This document shows positions 33,338-44,827 of a stretch of 64,000 nucleotides of DNA, piece by piece. Origin of the DNA: Monomorium pharaonis (lineage: Eukaryota > Arthropoda > Insecta > Hymenoptera > Formicidae); the NCBI RefSeq assembly GCF_013373865.1, contig NC_050470.1, forward strand, positions 16,867,244 through 16,931,243. The letters run 5' to 3'. Both the position numbers and the translations under genes were made by a program. Every line of letters begins with the position of its first letter. The stretch's first letter is position 1. The notes below the pieces were generated by a model, which ran no database searches, had not been told where the DNA came from, and saw only the letters and a list, made by a program, of their open reading frames with translations.

Positions 33338-36300
33338 TTATCTATTCTTTTCTTTACACGCTTTAAACGCTTTTTTCTTCTCAAACCAAAATTTTAACAA
33401 CACCTTCTTTTTTACATCGTCGAAATCATTACATAGTAGCTTATCTATTCTTTCTCTCTTATTTCTGCCTAAGGTTACAAACCATGACCTTGTAATCTCA
33501 CACTCTTCCACAAAGTGATTTAAATTATCTTTACCTTTGCAACAAAATACGCATTCTCTATCTGTCTCACTTAACCAGTATTTATTATCTTCTTCCATAT
33601 TGCCGCATCTAAATCTAGCTAACACTCTTATTCCTATACCATTCCTACCGCTATCTATGTATTTCCTACTTAAATACTTTGGCTTCCGTATTTTCCTATC
33701 CAAAATTACCGCATACCTCTTATTATATCTCGCCTCGCTTAATTTACTTTCCAATTCCTGTACCTGTACATCTTTATCTCTGGCTTCTAACTCCTTGCCA
33801 ATTCTCCTAGCTACATCTCCATTTAAACCTTCTAAAGCCTGCGAACTCCATCCATTCCTGTTATAATATCTTTCTCTCTCTTTCCCATATAGATCCTTCC
33901 AACCAAATTTCCTTTTCTCATTCCAACAAAGTTTAACCCATCTGTAATCCTCCATAGCTTTAATTTTTTCCTAAACCTTCTAGCCCTTATACCCCATTTA
34001 ATTCTTAATTTATCTAAATCTAGCTCTAACATCATAATATACCTTGGCGTGCAAAAATCTATGTTGAAAACCCATCTTACATAATCTAACATTACCTTTT
34101 CTAATTCTTTTTTTTCTTCCCAAATTTCTACCCCGTAAGACATAACGTTTTTAATCAAGTAACAAAATAACATCCATCTCCTACTAAAATCGTTATTAAA
34201 AATTCTTTTTCCTAAACCCTTTTTCCTAAAAATTCTTTTTCCCACACCCTATTCGCGGCCAGTCAACCCTTAATACTCAAATCTTTTATATGATTTCTAT
34301 AATCCCCCTTTCTATTAAACACGAAACCTAAGTATTTAAACGAACTAACCTCTTCTAATTCCCTACCTTCCCATAATCATTTACCAATCTTTTCCTTTCC
34401 ATTTCTGTTAAATATCATGACCTTTGTTTTATCTATATTAAGTTCTAAACCTTTCTTTTTTAGAAATCTCCTAAGCGTATCCATCATATCCATTAATCCA
34501 ACTCTATTTTTCGCTAATAACACCATGTCATCTGCGTACGCTAACGACCATATCCTATCATTTCCTAATTTAATACCACCTATTCCTCTTTTACTCATAT
34601 ACTTATCAATGTCCGCGATGTATAAGTCAAAAAGTAGTGGACTCATCACACATCCCTGTCTAACTCCTTTGCACGTGTAGAATTCCTTCGTCACTCCATC
34701 TTCTGTCTTCACTACCGCCTTCGTCTCCTCATACACCTTCTTAAGTCTTCTGGTTGTTTGCTTCTTTATACCAATTTCTTCTAAGATGTGCCATAATTTT
34801 TTCCTTTTTATATTATCGAAAGCCGCTTTCAAGTCCACGAAAGCTAACACTTTCTTATCCTCCTTTAGTTTCTCTCTTTGTATTACATGATTCAAAATAA
34901 AGATGTTCTCCATCGTTCCTCTTCTTTCCCTAAAACCACCTTGACTCTCCGGCAGCGCCTTCAGCTCCATTGATTCCTCCTCCAGGGAGCCTCTTAAGAC
35001 CGTTGCGTAAATCTTATAAGCAGAACAGAGTAGGGAAATACCCCTGTAATTTTCCGTTTTTTTCTAATCTCCCTTTTTATATAGAGGTAGGATCACATTT
35101 GTCTTCCAATCTTCTGGAATACTATCTCCTAGCCAGATCTTCTTTATTAATACCGTCAGTCCTTTCCTAATAGCAGCACCTCCGTATTTCCATGCCTCCA
35201 TAGGAATTCCATCCAATTCTGGTGCCTTTTTATTTTTCAGTTTGTCAATTGCTCTTCCAATTAACTCTTCGTTGATCAGCACTCCCTCCTCTTTCTCATT
35301 TCCTTCCTCTGTCTCATCCTCTTCAGGAGTAACTTCATTTCCTCTTTTGTCCGAGCCCTCCAACAAATTCTTGAAATGCCTTTTCCATTCTCTCTTTCCT
35401 ATACTATTTTTTATTTTCTTTCTCCTTCCTTTTCTTTTGTTTATATACTTCCACACCTCAGTTGCATTCCTCAGGTTTCTCAGCTCCAGTTCTTCTTCTT
35501 CTTTCCAAATAGCATATCTATTATCCAGGAACTCTTTTAAATTGCTCTTGCACTCCAGATAAACATCCCTTGTAATTTTACCTTTCTTCCAGCTTTTCAG
35601 AGCTCTGTGAACTTTTCTCTTTTCCCTGGAGCAGCTCTTGTTCCACCATTCTTTATGTCCTATTTTCCTTCTCTTCCATCTTATTTCTTTTTTCACCATC
35701 GCCTCCAGAATCGTCTCTTTTAGTTTTTTCCAGATTTCTTCCGCAGAGTCATTTTCCAAATTTTCCGTCCATTCTGCTACCTCAGTTTTTTTCTCGTACA
35801 GATGTCTCGATTCCAAGTCCCATAGAGTTTTTGTCCTCCTTTCTCTTATATCTTGTAAATCCTCCTCCACCAGTTCCTCTTCTGAGTGCATTTTCACTGT
35901 CAGGGGCATGTGATCCGAGTCCACTCTATCCACTACTCTAAAACTCATTATCCTATCAATACAATTTTCACATGCAATTACATAGTCTATAACCGTATTA
36001 CCTCTAGCACCAATGTAAGTATATTCTCCTTCCCTGTTGCCTTCAAACGCTCCGTTCAATATATAGCCACCTATGTCATTTATAAACTCTACGAGATCTC
36101 TCCCATTATTACCTATTGTCTTATCCTTACTTTTCCTACTTAACTCTAAAGCCTCTTCTTCTATACCTAGCTCTCCGATTCTTATATTAAAATCTCCACC
36201 TATTAAAATCACATCATTCCTATTCTTTTCTACTATCTCTGCTATTGTACTTTTTATATCTTCCCAGTTGCCTTGGTTATATACTGTTATTATCCACATG

Positions 36301-36617
36301 CTTTTTTTCTCTAAATGCTTTTTGTCTATCCTAGTAGCTATCCATCCTTCTCCACTCCTATCTATCAATTTTCTATCATCTCTCCCCCACTCCTTCTTTT
36401 TACCTATTATAAATCCTCCTTTAGCTCTGCCTTTCTTTTTGCTCCTCTCCGCGAAACAACATTCCCAGGTATGTGATCCAGGAAGCATATCCTTTATATT
36501 ATTCCAACTCTTTTTCTCTACCCAAGTTTCAATTAGACCTATGTAATCATATTCTTTAACAAATTCCCGAAAATCCCTGTCCTGTCTGCCTAAACCCGCT
36601 ACGTTCCAAAATATCAT
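33338..36617 (-). pseudogene. LINE ORF2: endonuclease and reverse transcriptase
   Basis: Starts at ATG 36617. Residues 1-220 form an APE-type endonuclease: MIFWNVAGLG, LIETWV, IIGGDFNIRIGE, YTYIGARGNTVIDYVI and SDHMPL are its catalytic blocks. The frame runs 517 codons to a TAG at 35064 inside KKGD-stop, then the polymerase follows: QGGFRERRGT, VLAFVDLKAAFDNIKR, GVRQGCVMSPLLFDLYI, YADDMVLLA (about 34900-34530). It stops at 34377, and after further breaks the C-terminal domain is seen (34245-33832, 33955-33338) with a C-x2-C-x8-H-x4-C-like cluster (CVFCCKGKDNLNHFVEEC). All catalytic motifs are readable, but at least three lesions disable it. Confidence 0.8.
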
Positions 36618-36767
36618 ATTCCAAATGAGTCCTATGTTTCACATTATTACTATCCTTACTCTTGCATTTCTTCTTACATACCCTATTATATTTACCATTA
36701 CCTTTACCATTAACTATAAATTTACTTCTACTATTCTCTTTCTTTTTCTTCCCTTCTTGGCCCTCAC

Positions 36768-37774
36768 TTAGTTTTCCTTATCTCCTACACTAATTCCTAC
36801 CTTCATTTTCACCTCCTCTTTATTCCTATCCGCACTAGCACCAGTATCCTCTCTACCTAAGCCTACATCATCTGTAACTTCCCCTTCTCCTAACTTCCTT
36901 CTGGGCAAATATATTGTTCTATCTGACATCACATTCTCCCACTTAAGCCATATTCCATTTATTTTTACCCTGCCTATTCCTATCTTTACAATCCTACCTC
37001 TGTCCTTCTCCTTTTTAACCCACCTTGCGATATCTCTTTGCGTATTCCTCTCTTCCCATGTCAAATCCTGTTCAATAAATAACCGTTCTCCCCTGAGTTT
37101 TTTCTCGTTACACATTATATTCCTTTTCATATCCTCAGTTTCAAGACTTCCTATTATCACCGATCCGCTTATCCACCACTTTGTCACCCTAATTTTCTAG
37201 CTTTTCTCTAATCATCTTCTCTATCCATCCCTCTTGTATCCTATCTAAATCTTCCTTTCGTAGACCTCTAATTACGATGTTCTTTCTCCTCTCCTCCTTT
37301 TCCCTATCCTCAACCCATTTCTTTAATTTTCCTACCTCTCTGTCACTTAGACCTCCGCTACTATTCTCAAAACTATATCCTGAGCTCGCTCTACTGTATC
37401 TGCTTTCTCTACTATCACTTCTCCTTCTTCCTACTGCAACACTTTCTATGCTGTCGCTATCTTCTGTCCTACTAGCCCTCCCCCCCTTCTACTTTCCCTC
37501 TCTTTACTATTTCTCCTAACTCTATGATATCTTTTTCCACCCCTATGCATTTAACCTCTAATTCTTTTATTCTTTCCTCCCATAATTCCTGCTCTACCTT
37601 TAAAACTTTTAATTCCTGCTTTATCTCATCCTTAAATTCTTTCATTTCTAAGGCTATTGCTTTTACTTCCTTCCTTAGCTTAGTTAATCCGTCCCTATCC
37701 AAATTCTCTTTGCCTACCTCCTCATGTTCCTTGAAACTCACTCTTTTACCCTGCTTACTACCATCCATCACCAA
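36768..37774 (-). pseudogene. LINE ORF1 protein, frame-broken
   Basis: The first part (37774-37472) is a Lys/Glu coiled coil (KLRKEVKAIALEMKEFKDEI and following). A middle part on the minus strand near 37330-37210 has RKNIVIRGL, and the last (37187-36768) contains DLTWEERNTQRDIARWVKKE and VKIGIGRVKINGIWLKW, a nucleic-acid-binding ORF1 arrangement seen in LINEs. At least one frame change and one stop separate the parts. The protein would coat LINE RNA. Confidence 0.65.
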
Positions 37775-38088
37775 TTTCCTCTGTCCTTCCCTTACACCTA
37801 CCTTTTACTCCTCTCTCTCTTATCTCCCTGGACATTTTCCCGCACTTTCCTACCCGTGATTCCTAATCTAACATATCCGTCTGATTTCCTTTACCTATTA
37901 TTATAACGCCTTACCTTTCGATGCTTTCTCTAATTACCCTTTGCACTCGCCTATCTCGCTATCCTCCTGACACTAAATATCGCTTCTATCTTATCTCTAT
38001 TCTCTCAATTACAATATAATTATTCGCACACACACCATGCGTCCGCTCACAGTCATACCACCTAACCAAGTCCCTAGTTCAAGTTGTA

Positions 38089-38581
38089 CACTTTCTTAAC
38101 TTCTCTCCAAAGTAGGTAGACCAGCTTTTGCTCTAGCACCAAATACTCTAACAAACACAAAACGCTTGTCTACAACAGAGAGTGACGACATGTATATTAA
38201 ACATGGTAGAAAAGGCAGTGATTCATTTTTAATAATAAAGAGGAAGCAGTTGCTACTATAAAAGATTTGTCAAAAGAAGAGACTTAATAATATATATCTA
38301 TAATTAAATATCCTGTTCTTTCGGCCAGTACACTGTAATCCTAGATATGGTATCAACAATGAAGTTGTTAGAGGAAAACCCTCATCACCAACAAAAACAT
38401 ATGGGAAAGTTTGCACGATGCCAGGAAGAGGTGCTGCTGCAGGTAATCTTAATTGATCTGAATCTAGACAAAGAGAACCTTTAAAAGAGCATTTATTTTA
38501 CACTCCAGAGTCACTGATACGACCATTAGTGATACAGCCAATATCAATGTATATGAATCTCAAATTTGCATCCACGACAAA
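38089..38581 (+). pseudogene. continuation of the MADF-like gene fragment
   Basis: Sequence right of the LINE continues with short coding-like pieces: VGRPAFALAPNTL (near 38120), MYIKHGRKGSDSFLI (near 38190) and, after a gap, VHCNPRYGINNEVVRGKPSS (near 38325). Phases differ and stops intervene. I do not recognise the pieces, and their link to the MADF fragment rests on position only. Confidence 0.3.
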
Positions 38582-38643
38582 AGGAACACTTTTGTAAATT
38601 TTTGTAGTTTTTTAGAATTTTGTAAAAATTTTTTTGCTAGGGA
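38582..38643. mobile_element. palindromic MITE, right-half fragment
   Basis: GGAACACTTTTGTAAATTTT through AAAAATTTTTTTGCTAGG matches the right half of the MITEs at 4262-4416 and 26360-26522. Confidence 0.6.
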
Positions 38644-39746
38644 TCTCAGGAATATTTAAGGTTAGCTAAATAGTATTTAAAAAATGTAAAAAATAAAATT
38701 CTGTAGCTTTTTCGGATGATGTTAAGCTATAGAAAACTATAGAATTTTGTATTTATCTAAAAAAAAAATTTTTTAATATTTTCTAGAGAAGTACATACAT
38801 TCTGTTTTATCAGCAGAAGTTATAATCGCATTGTAATCAATCGCTCTGTTAATCCGCCCATTGTTTGCCCCAACTTTGTATTGAGATCGTAACGGCGGTA
38901 GATCTTTCGAGATCGTCTTTGTTTGCGCGAGCGCGTCTGTTGACACCGGATTTTTCGGTCAGCTCTCGAAGGGCAGCCTAATTCCACAACAACATTGCCT
39001 TATATGGGCATTTTTTGGCACAGCACTTGTCGTGGTGGTGGCGAAAACAAGCAAATCGCGCCTCACACTCGAAAGACGTTAAGATCTCGGGGCGATAGCC
39101 AAGCACTTTTCGCGCCCTGTCGCCAGATTAAACCGAGTCAGTACTGCGAACGGGTCGTTATCGCCACTTCCTCCATACGTCTCGTCTTTTTCTCTCCCTA
39201 TTCGCGCTCCGCCGCGTAATCTCAGCGCCCGCGCTTTGTCCGGCGTGTGCATTCCGCGCCTAGTGAGTCGTGCTGCGCGCGCCTTATTTAAAATAAGCAA
39301 ACAGTGTAAAACATATTGTGACGTCGGTGTGTGGAATTATAATTGTTAGTAAAATAAAATCAGCCGACTTTATTTTCCCGTCACACCGCGCCATCCCTGC
39401 TCTCGCAACCACCACGGCCGTGAAAACATTCAAATATTTACAGAAAACTACTAATTCTTATGAGTTCCAAGAAAAATAGTTTTTAGAATTATTTACAAAA
39501 ATCAAACAGTCTTGTAGTTTTATGTACAATTTATAGTATTTTATAGAAAACTAAAAATATAAAAAAACTCAAAGTTCTGCAGTTTACACCAAAAGTAAAA
39601 TTTAGTACATTTCTACAATTATTTGTAAATAATTTTAATATTATATAGGTAAGTAAATATTTTAACTAATAAAATTTTAAATGTTTAAAAAATTTTTTTT
39701 AACTTTTTAATTTTTCGTACCATTTTTTATAAAATTGTATATTTTT
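38644..39746. other. mixed spacer with GC-rich block, unassigned
   Basis: A GC-rich block (38880-39290) contains CpG words and short frames without domains. It is followed by AAAATAAAATCAGCC near 39351 and AT-rich DNA up to the cut end of the BEL/Pao element. LTR identity was considered but no partner copy is present. Confidence 0.35.
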
Positions 39747-41873
39747 AAAAAATTTCGTCGGTGGTACGAGGTTCTGCACCTCAGCCACTCGGTGAGCGAC
39801 AAAGGGTTTCCAGCGTGCCGGATGGGACCGAATCCACGCCAGCGCTACCGTGGCGTCTGTCCAGGCGTAGATTGGGACATCCTCCATATTTAGGGCCCCC
39901 GCGGTGGCGCGTACAAGTCGAGCCAGTAAAACTGTCCCACACAGCTCCAGACGCGGTATCGAGGGCTGCTTGACCGGAGCCACCTTGGTTTTGGCAACCA
40001 AGAGTCTGATCGTGAAGCCACCGGCCGCGTTTGCACACCGCAAGTAGACCGCCGCCGCGTAGGCACGTCTAGAGGTGTCGGAGAAGCCGTGCAGCTCGAC
40101 CACGTTTCCCGGTCCAAGAAAGCCCGCGTGGCGCGGAATGCGCAGCTGGTTCAACTGAGGCAAAGTTTCCGCGAACGTCGTCCTCAAGTGGTCCGGCAGA
40201 GAGTCGTCCCACGAGAGTCCAGCCATCTACAGATCCTGAATAAAAACCTTACCAAAGATCAGGACTGGAGCGGCCCAGCTAAGAGGGTCGAAGAAGCGAG
40301 CCACGTCCGACAGAACGGTCCGTTTAGTGCAGATGCCCGAGTTTAAGGTGGAGACCACCCGCAGGGCGAAGCTGTTGTCGGGAGGACTCCACAGAACTCC
40401 CAGGGTACTGACCCCGTCTCGGTCATAGAAGAGCTTGTCGTTGGACTTCTCAACAGGGCACAGCTTGGGTATGTTGGCTGCCCACTTGCTCAAATCGAAT
40501 CGACCGGCGGCAAGGATTGCTTCCGTCTGACGTCTCGTCTCCATGGCTTCTTCGAGGGTGTGACCACCCGCCAGGATGTCGTCGACGTAGGAGTGCGACC
40601 TTAGGGCCTCTGCACCGAGGGGAAATATGGATCCCTCATCCTCGGCCAGCTGCAGAAGAGTCCGCAGCGCGAGATACGGCGCCGAAGCGGTGCCGTAGAC
40701 AACCGGAGACGGAAGTCCTGCACCTCCCGAGAGGGGTCAGCTCGCCACAGGATGCGCTGCAAGTCCGTGTCCTTTGGGTGTACCAAGATCTGACGGAACA
40801 TCTTTACGATGTCCGTCGTAAAGACGAACCTGAAAAAGCGCCAGCGCGACAGAATCGCCTAGAGCTCGGATTGCAGCTTTGGCCCTGAAAGAAGCAAGTC
40901 GTTAAGCGAGTAACCAGTGGCGGTACGGGACGACGCGTTGAAGACCACGCGTATCTTGCTGGTCAAGTCCGATCCTTTGAAGACAGCGTGGTGCAGTAGA
41001 TAGTAGACGCCGCGCGCCGGGTCGGTGAATCTCCGGAGCCGGAATCACTGCCATGTGACCGAGCAGTTGGTACTCAGCCATAAAACTCACGTACTGCTCC
41101 CGCAGCGTCGGGTTGCGTGTCAGCCGTCGCTCCAGACTGGTGAGCATACCGAGAGCTTCCCCGCGGTTGTAGCCCAGACAAACGCCTGGATCGTTGCGTC
41201 TGGGCAGCCGCACTAAATACCTGCCCCGCGAGTCGCGGGCATGCGTAGCAGCAAACTGACTCTCGCAATGGAGATTTTCCGGCGAGGCAGCAGGTTCCTT
41301 CGATAGTTCCTCAAGCTGCCAGAACCGCTGAAGAGCGCGATCCACCTCGGCCCAGGAGGCGGACAGGTGGAACAAAGAGACGCCCGATCGATTGCGCACT
41401 TCTGATGAAGTAGAGGCTTGACCCATGAGAACCCAGCCCAGGGCTGTAGCCTGGGCCGAAGGGGCGCCGCTAGGTCCCGAACGTAGTCCCTCTCGAAGAA
41501 GGGCGCCGTACACATCGGCATCGAGAATAGCATCCACCGGGGCGGGCTGATCATAGTCCGGATCGGCGAGCGTCAACCCAGCTATGTGCGGCCAAGGGTG
41601 CCGCTGCACTCTGCGCGCCGGGAGGAGCGAGGTGAGACGAGGCAGCACCAAAGCTGACGGCAGATGCAGGCGCGCGCTGCGATCCCGCGACCCGATGGTG
41701 AGCGCCACCGATTGGGTGGCCATGCTGGAGGTTTGTCCCTGTATGCTGGACACTGGAACGCGTACGCGCCTCCTCGGCAAACAGAGCCGTTGCGCAACCC
41801 GATCGGTGACGAAAGAGGCTTCCGATCCCGAGTCCAGCAGGGCTCGAACTGTAATCTCCCTTCCTTCCGTGTC
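39747..41873 (-). pseudogene. BEL/Pao pol fragment: protease, reverse transcriptase, RNase H
   Basis: On the minus strand, in frame with gag after a TGA, is an aspartic protease with RALLDSGSEASFVTDRVAQR. It is followed by the BEL-type linker GLTLADPDYDQPAPVDAILD, to a stop at 40902. Frameshifted polymerase pieces follow: MFRQILVHPKDTDLQRILWR (near 40800) and SYVDDILAGG (near 40590-40560), the active-site block with V in place of the usual A. The next part (40544-40227, then 40226-39747 after an in-frame TAG) has FDLSKWAAN, KQPSIPRLELCGTVLLARLV and the RNase-H-like WTDATVALAWIRSHP. Similarity stops at VPPTKFF, where AT-rich DNA begins. The rest of pol, the integrase and the 3' LTR are missing. 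Confidence 0.85.
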
Positions 41874-43208
41874 TCAGCAGATCAGTTGCGCCGTCGAGAG
41901 TAAAACCTGACCCCCGGACTGGCTGGTGAGAACCGCTACGTTGGCTGTCACCGCCGAACTAGAAGACGCCACCGCACCAGATCCAGCGTCCTTTTCCTTG
42001 GCCGCAGAGTCAGCGCCGCCAGCGGAGGAGGCATCTGGAATATGTAACAATGTGTGGTGCTTGTCACCACAGCGCAAGCACCGGAGGTCAGACGGACAGT
42101 CGCTCACTGCGTGGTTCAGCTTAAGGCAGTTAGAGCACGCCCCCTGCTTCTTAGCGTGGTCCCGTCGCTGCGGCACCGAGAGCGCCTTAAAGCGCGGGCA
42201 ATAATTGCAGAGGTGATTGCCTTGACAAAGGCTGCAGCGATTCGCTGACTTGCCCGTAGTCGATGTAGCAAGTGCGCTCACCTTTTTCTTCTCTGGTTTA
42301 CCTGAAGCAGCCGGTTGCGGGCTGGCCTTGACATTGGCCGCCTTCAGGGATTGGATACGCGTCTGCAGAAACTCCCGCAGCTGCGTGAGAGTCGGGAAGT
42401 CCGTAGTGGTCTTCAGGGAGGCCTCCCAGAAGAGGCGCGATGATGGGTCCATTTTCTCAACGACGACGTGAACGAACCAATCGTCCCAGTAAGCGACCGG
42501 GCGTCCTAGGGACTCGAACGATCTTCTGACTCGCATCACCGAACTGCTTAATCGTTTGAGCTCTGCTGGGGACGGTTTTGTGACCGCCGAGCTGCCGAGG
42601 AAAGCGCGCATGTGAGAGGCAAGCAAGACTCGCCGATTATCGTACCGCGACTTCAGCTCGGACCACGCGAGGTCAAATCCCGCGGAGGTCATCTCCATGT
42701 TTGCGACAGTCTCAGCGGCCTCGCCTGAAAGAGTCGTTTTTAAATATTGCAGCTTTTGCACCGGGGCCAGGTCCGGGACATCGCCGACCAGAGACAGGAA
42801 CAGATCTCGATAACTCTCCCATGCTAACGGGTCCCCGGAAAAGGAAGGCAGGTCTAACTTTGGCAATTGGATTTGCTTGGCAAAGGACGCCACAGAGCCA
42901 GAGGCGTCGCGCCCTGACGCTGGCGGATCATCCTTGATCAGAGCGTTAACCCGTGATTTAAATAGCACGTAGTTGTCCTTCGTTGTAGAGTAGGCATCAC
43001 TATTAAAGTAGGCTTCAACTTCAGCGTCTTTCGATCCTACAAGGTCGTAATGCCCTTCCTCGTAGCGCCGCCAGTAGTCCTCCAGAAGAGCCAATCGGGC
43101 CTTGAGATACGCCTGGGTGGCCTTCTCCTTGCCAACCTTGAGGAGGTTCTCCCAGAAGCGGTTGATGTAACCCTTGGTGACAGCGAGTCTTTTAAGTTTA
43201 ATGTCCAT
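41874..43208 (-). pseudogene. BEL/Pao gag
   Basis: Starts at ATG 43208 and is open for 445 codons to the TGA at 41874. The N-terminal region has QIQLPKLDLPSFSGDPLAWE and FLSLVGD with KLQYLKTTLSGEAA, typical of the gag-like domain of BEL/Pao elements. The C-terminus carries zinc-knuckle clusters, the clearest C-x2-C-x4-H-x4-C (CSNCLKLNHAVSDC), plus CSLCQGNHLCNYC and LRCGDKHHTLLH. Gag forms the particle and binds RNA. In this family gag and pol are often one reading frame; here only the TGA separates them. Gag itself has no other lesion. The element is partial on the pol side. Confidence 0.85.
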
Positions 43209-44129
43209 TGTGACGTGACGAAGGTGCGCCAATTCACTGCGCTAGCACAAAGTTGTCAGGGCGCGAGACAGACATACGTATGTCCCGCGTGACACGAGAG
43301 AGCGCAGGCGAGGAGAGCGTGAAGCGCGGCGCGGAGCTCGTCGACGCTGGGAGCACGGAGCGCGGAGCGGTAGCTCGTAGGCGTGGTGAGCGCGGGGCGC
43401 GGAGCCAGAGCTCGAAGGCGCGGAACGCGGAGCAATACACTATCACTGCACCGGAGCTCCGCGCGCTGTGAGATGCACCGCGTGCTGAGATGCACCGCGC
43501 GGTAGTCCGCTCTCGGGCACCCCTTCGGCACGCGCTGTTTTAGCACACTCGTAAGTTCGCCACTTGGCGATCACGCCGAGCTCACGTGATTCCAATATCC
43601 TCTCAACTCGGCCGCATATCCGGCCGCGTTTCCGCTCCCACAATCACAGTAGTACCACAAAATATAATACTTATTAAGCGTGGAGGCACTCCGAGCGCGA
43701 AAGGTAGCTTTCGTGTGAGACTCGATGTCTCCAGGCAAGAGGCGAAAAACGCGAGAGAGCTCGTCAGCCTATTCGTTCACACCTGACCTCCCGCAAGACC
43801 ATGCTCATCGCCTGCCCTAACGCTTTCCCAACTCCCAACTCCCTCGTCACCAAGCTGCTCGATCCACCTGGGCGCGGGGGAAGGGGCGAGACACGCGCGG
43901 GCCGAGTGATAGAGCTCTCGAGGTGTCGTGTGATATAGGAAGATCACGCCAATCCTCCTGAGGATCCGAACACTTCCCAAAAAATCAACGATTTGGGTGG
44001 TGTATTGAAATTAATGAGCGGTAGTGTACATAATTATTTAATAAAGATAATTATATAAGTCGATTATCACAATTTGTTTAAATAGAAACTAATTTTTGTA
44101 ATTATAGAGAATTACAGAGAATTATAGAG
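43209..44129. other. possible leader and 5' LTR of the BEL/Pao element
   Basis: GC-rich sequence upstream of gag in the minus direction, to about 43980. TTGGCGCACC on the minus strand (near 43232) could belong to a primer site, and TGTTCGGATCC (near 43973) could be an LTR start, but with no second LTR in the window this cannot be confirmed. It contains a direct repeat GAGATGCACCGCG (near 43470 and 43489). From 43990 the DNA is AT-rich. Confidence 0.35.
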
Positions 44130-44650
44130 TTCAATGGACTGATAATATCGTAAAATTGCTGTTAGCAGAAATAACTACGTATATAGAATCGTCTACTAGT
44201 CCATTAAATAAGCAAGCTTGAAAAACTATTGCTGCAATTATTAACATTTATGGTTATAATTTGACTGCAGAAAACTGTTGTATCAAATAGACTAGTATGA
44301 AGAAAAGATATAAAACATTAAAAGACGCAAATAATTGTACTGGCGTAGCAAAAGAAACCTGGGAATATTTTAATATTATTCATGATATGTTAAGAAAAAA
44401 TCCAGAAATTACACTTTTGTCCATAGTATCAAGTAGACGTGGTTTTAGAGTAAATGTAAATACATCTAAAAGCATAAATTTGAGTACTGAACATGAAGAA
44501 AATAAAGAAAATAAAGAAAATAAAGAAAATTTAGAAGCAACCAATATTTTAAAAAATTAACCGATAAAAAGAAAAAAGCGTAAAAAACCTACCTGGATTA
44601 CAGAATTACTGGATCAAAAAGAGAAACATCACCGAGAAAATTATGACTAA
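44130..44650 (+). pseudogene. Myb/SANT-like DNA-binding protein pseudogene
   Basis: One plus-strand frame reads WTDNIVKLLLAEITTYIES (from about 44137), AAIINIYGYNLTAENC, MKKRYKTLKDANNC and then a tail with KENKENKENLEA and RKKPTWITELLDQ. The WTD start, KxR(Y)KTLK block and spacing fit the trihelix Myb/SANT-like domain found in many insect genes and in accessory proteins of Harbinger-type elements. In-frame stops interrupt it (near 44218, 44288 and 44558). Whether it came from a host gene or a transposon is open. Confidence 0.6.
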
Positions 44651-44827
44651 AAAAAACTTTTTTATCTTTACTAGAAAAGTATTTAAATAAAGTAGACGGA
44701 AATAAAGTAGAAAAAAATAAAAAAGTAAAAAAAATAAAAAAGTAGAAAAAATATTTTTTAAACAAATTAAGTTTACTAAGCAATATTAATGTAAGAAAAT
44801 CTAAAAACTCGTTATATTTCAAATATT

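Larger units (their letters stand above)
33103..38073 (-). mobile_element. near-full-length LINE, two ORFs
   Basis: A 4.97-kb non-LTR retrotransposon on the minus strand, bounded by a 15-bp target duplication. The 3' tail at the left end is an irregular (TAAA)n-like stretch (plus strand TATTTATTTATTTAC). From 5' to 3' it has a 5' UTR (38073-37780), an ORF1 region (37774-36768) and ORF2 (36617-33338). Because both target copies are present, the element is probably complete at both ends. Clade is unresolved. Confidence 0.82.
33088..38088. repeat. 15-bp target duplication bounding the LINE
   Basis: CTAGTTCAAGTTGTA occurs at 33088-33102 and 38074-38088, exactly bracketing the LINE. Lengths of this order are usual for target-primed reverse transcription. 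Confidence 0.85.

Noticed and set aside
43234..43980. Confident 5' LTR of the BEL/Pao element
   Set aside because: Without a second LTR or target duplication the boundaries are guesses, so it is listed only as possible.
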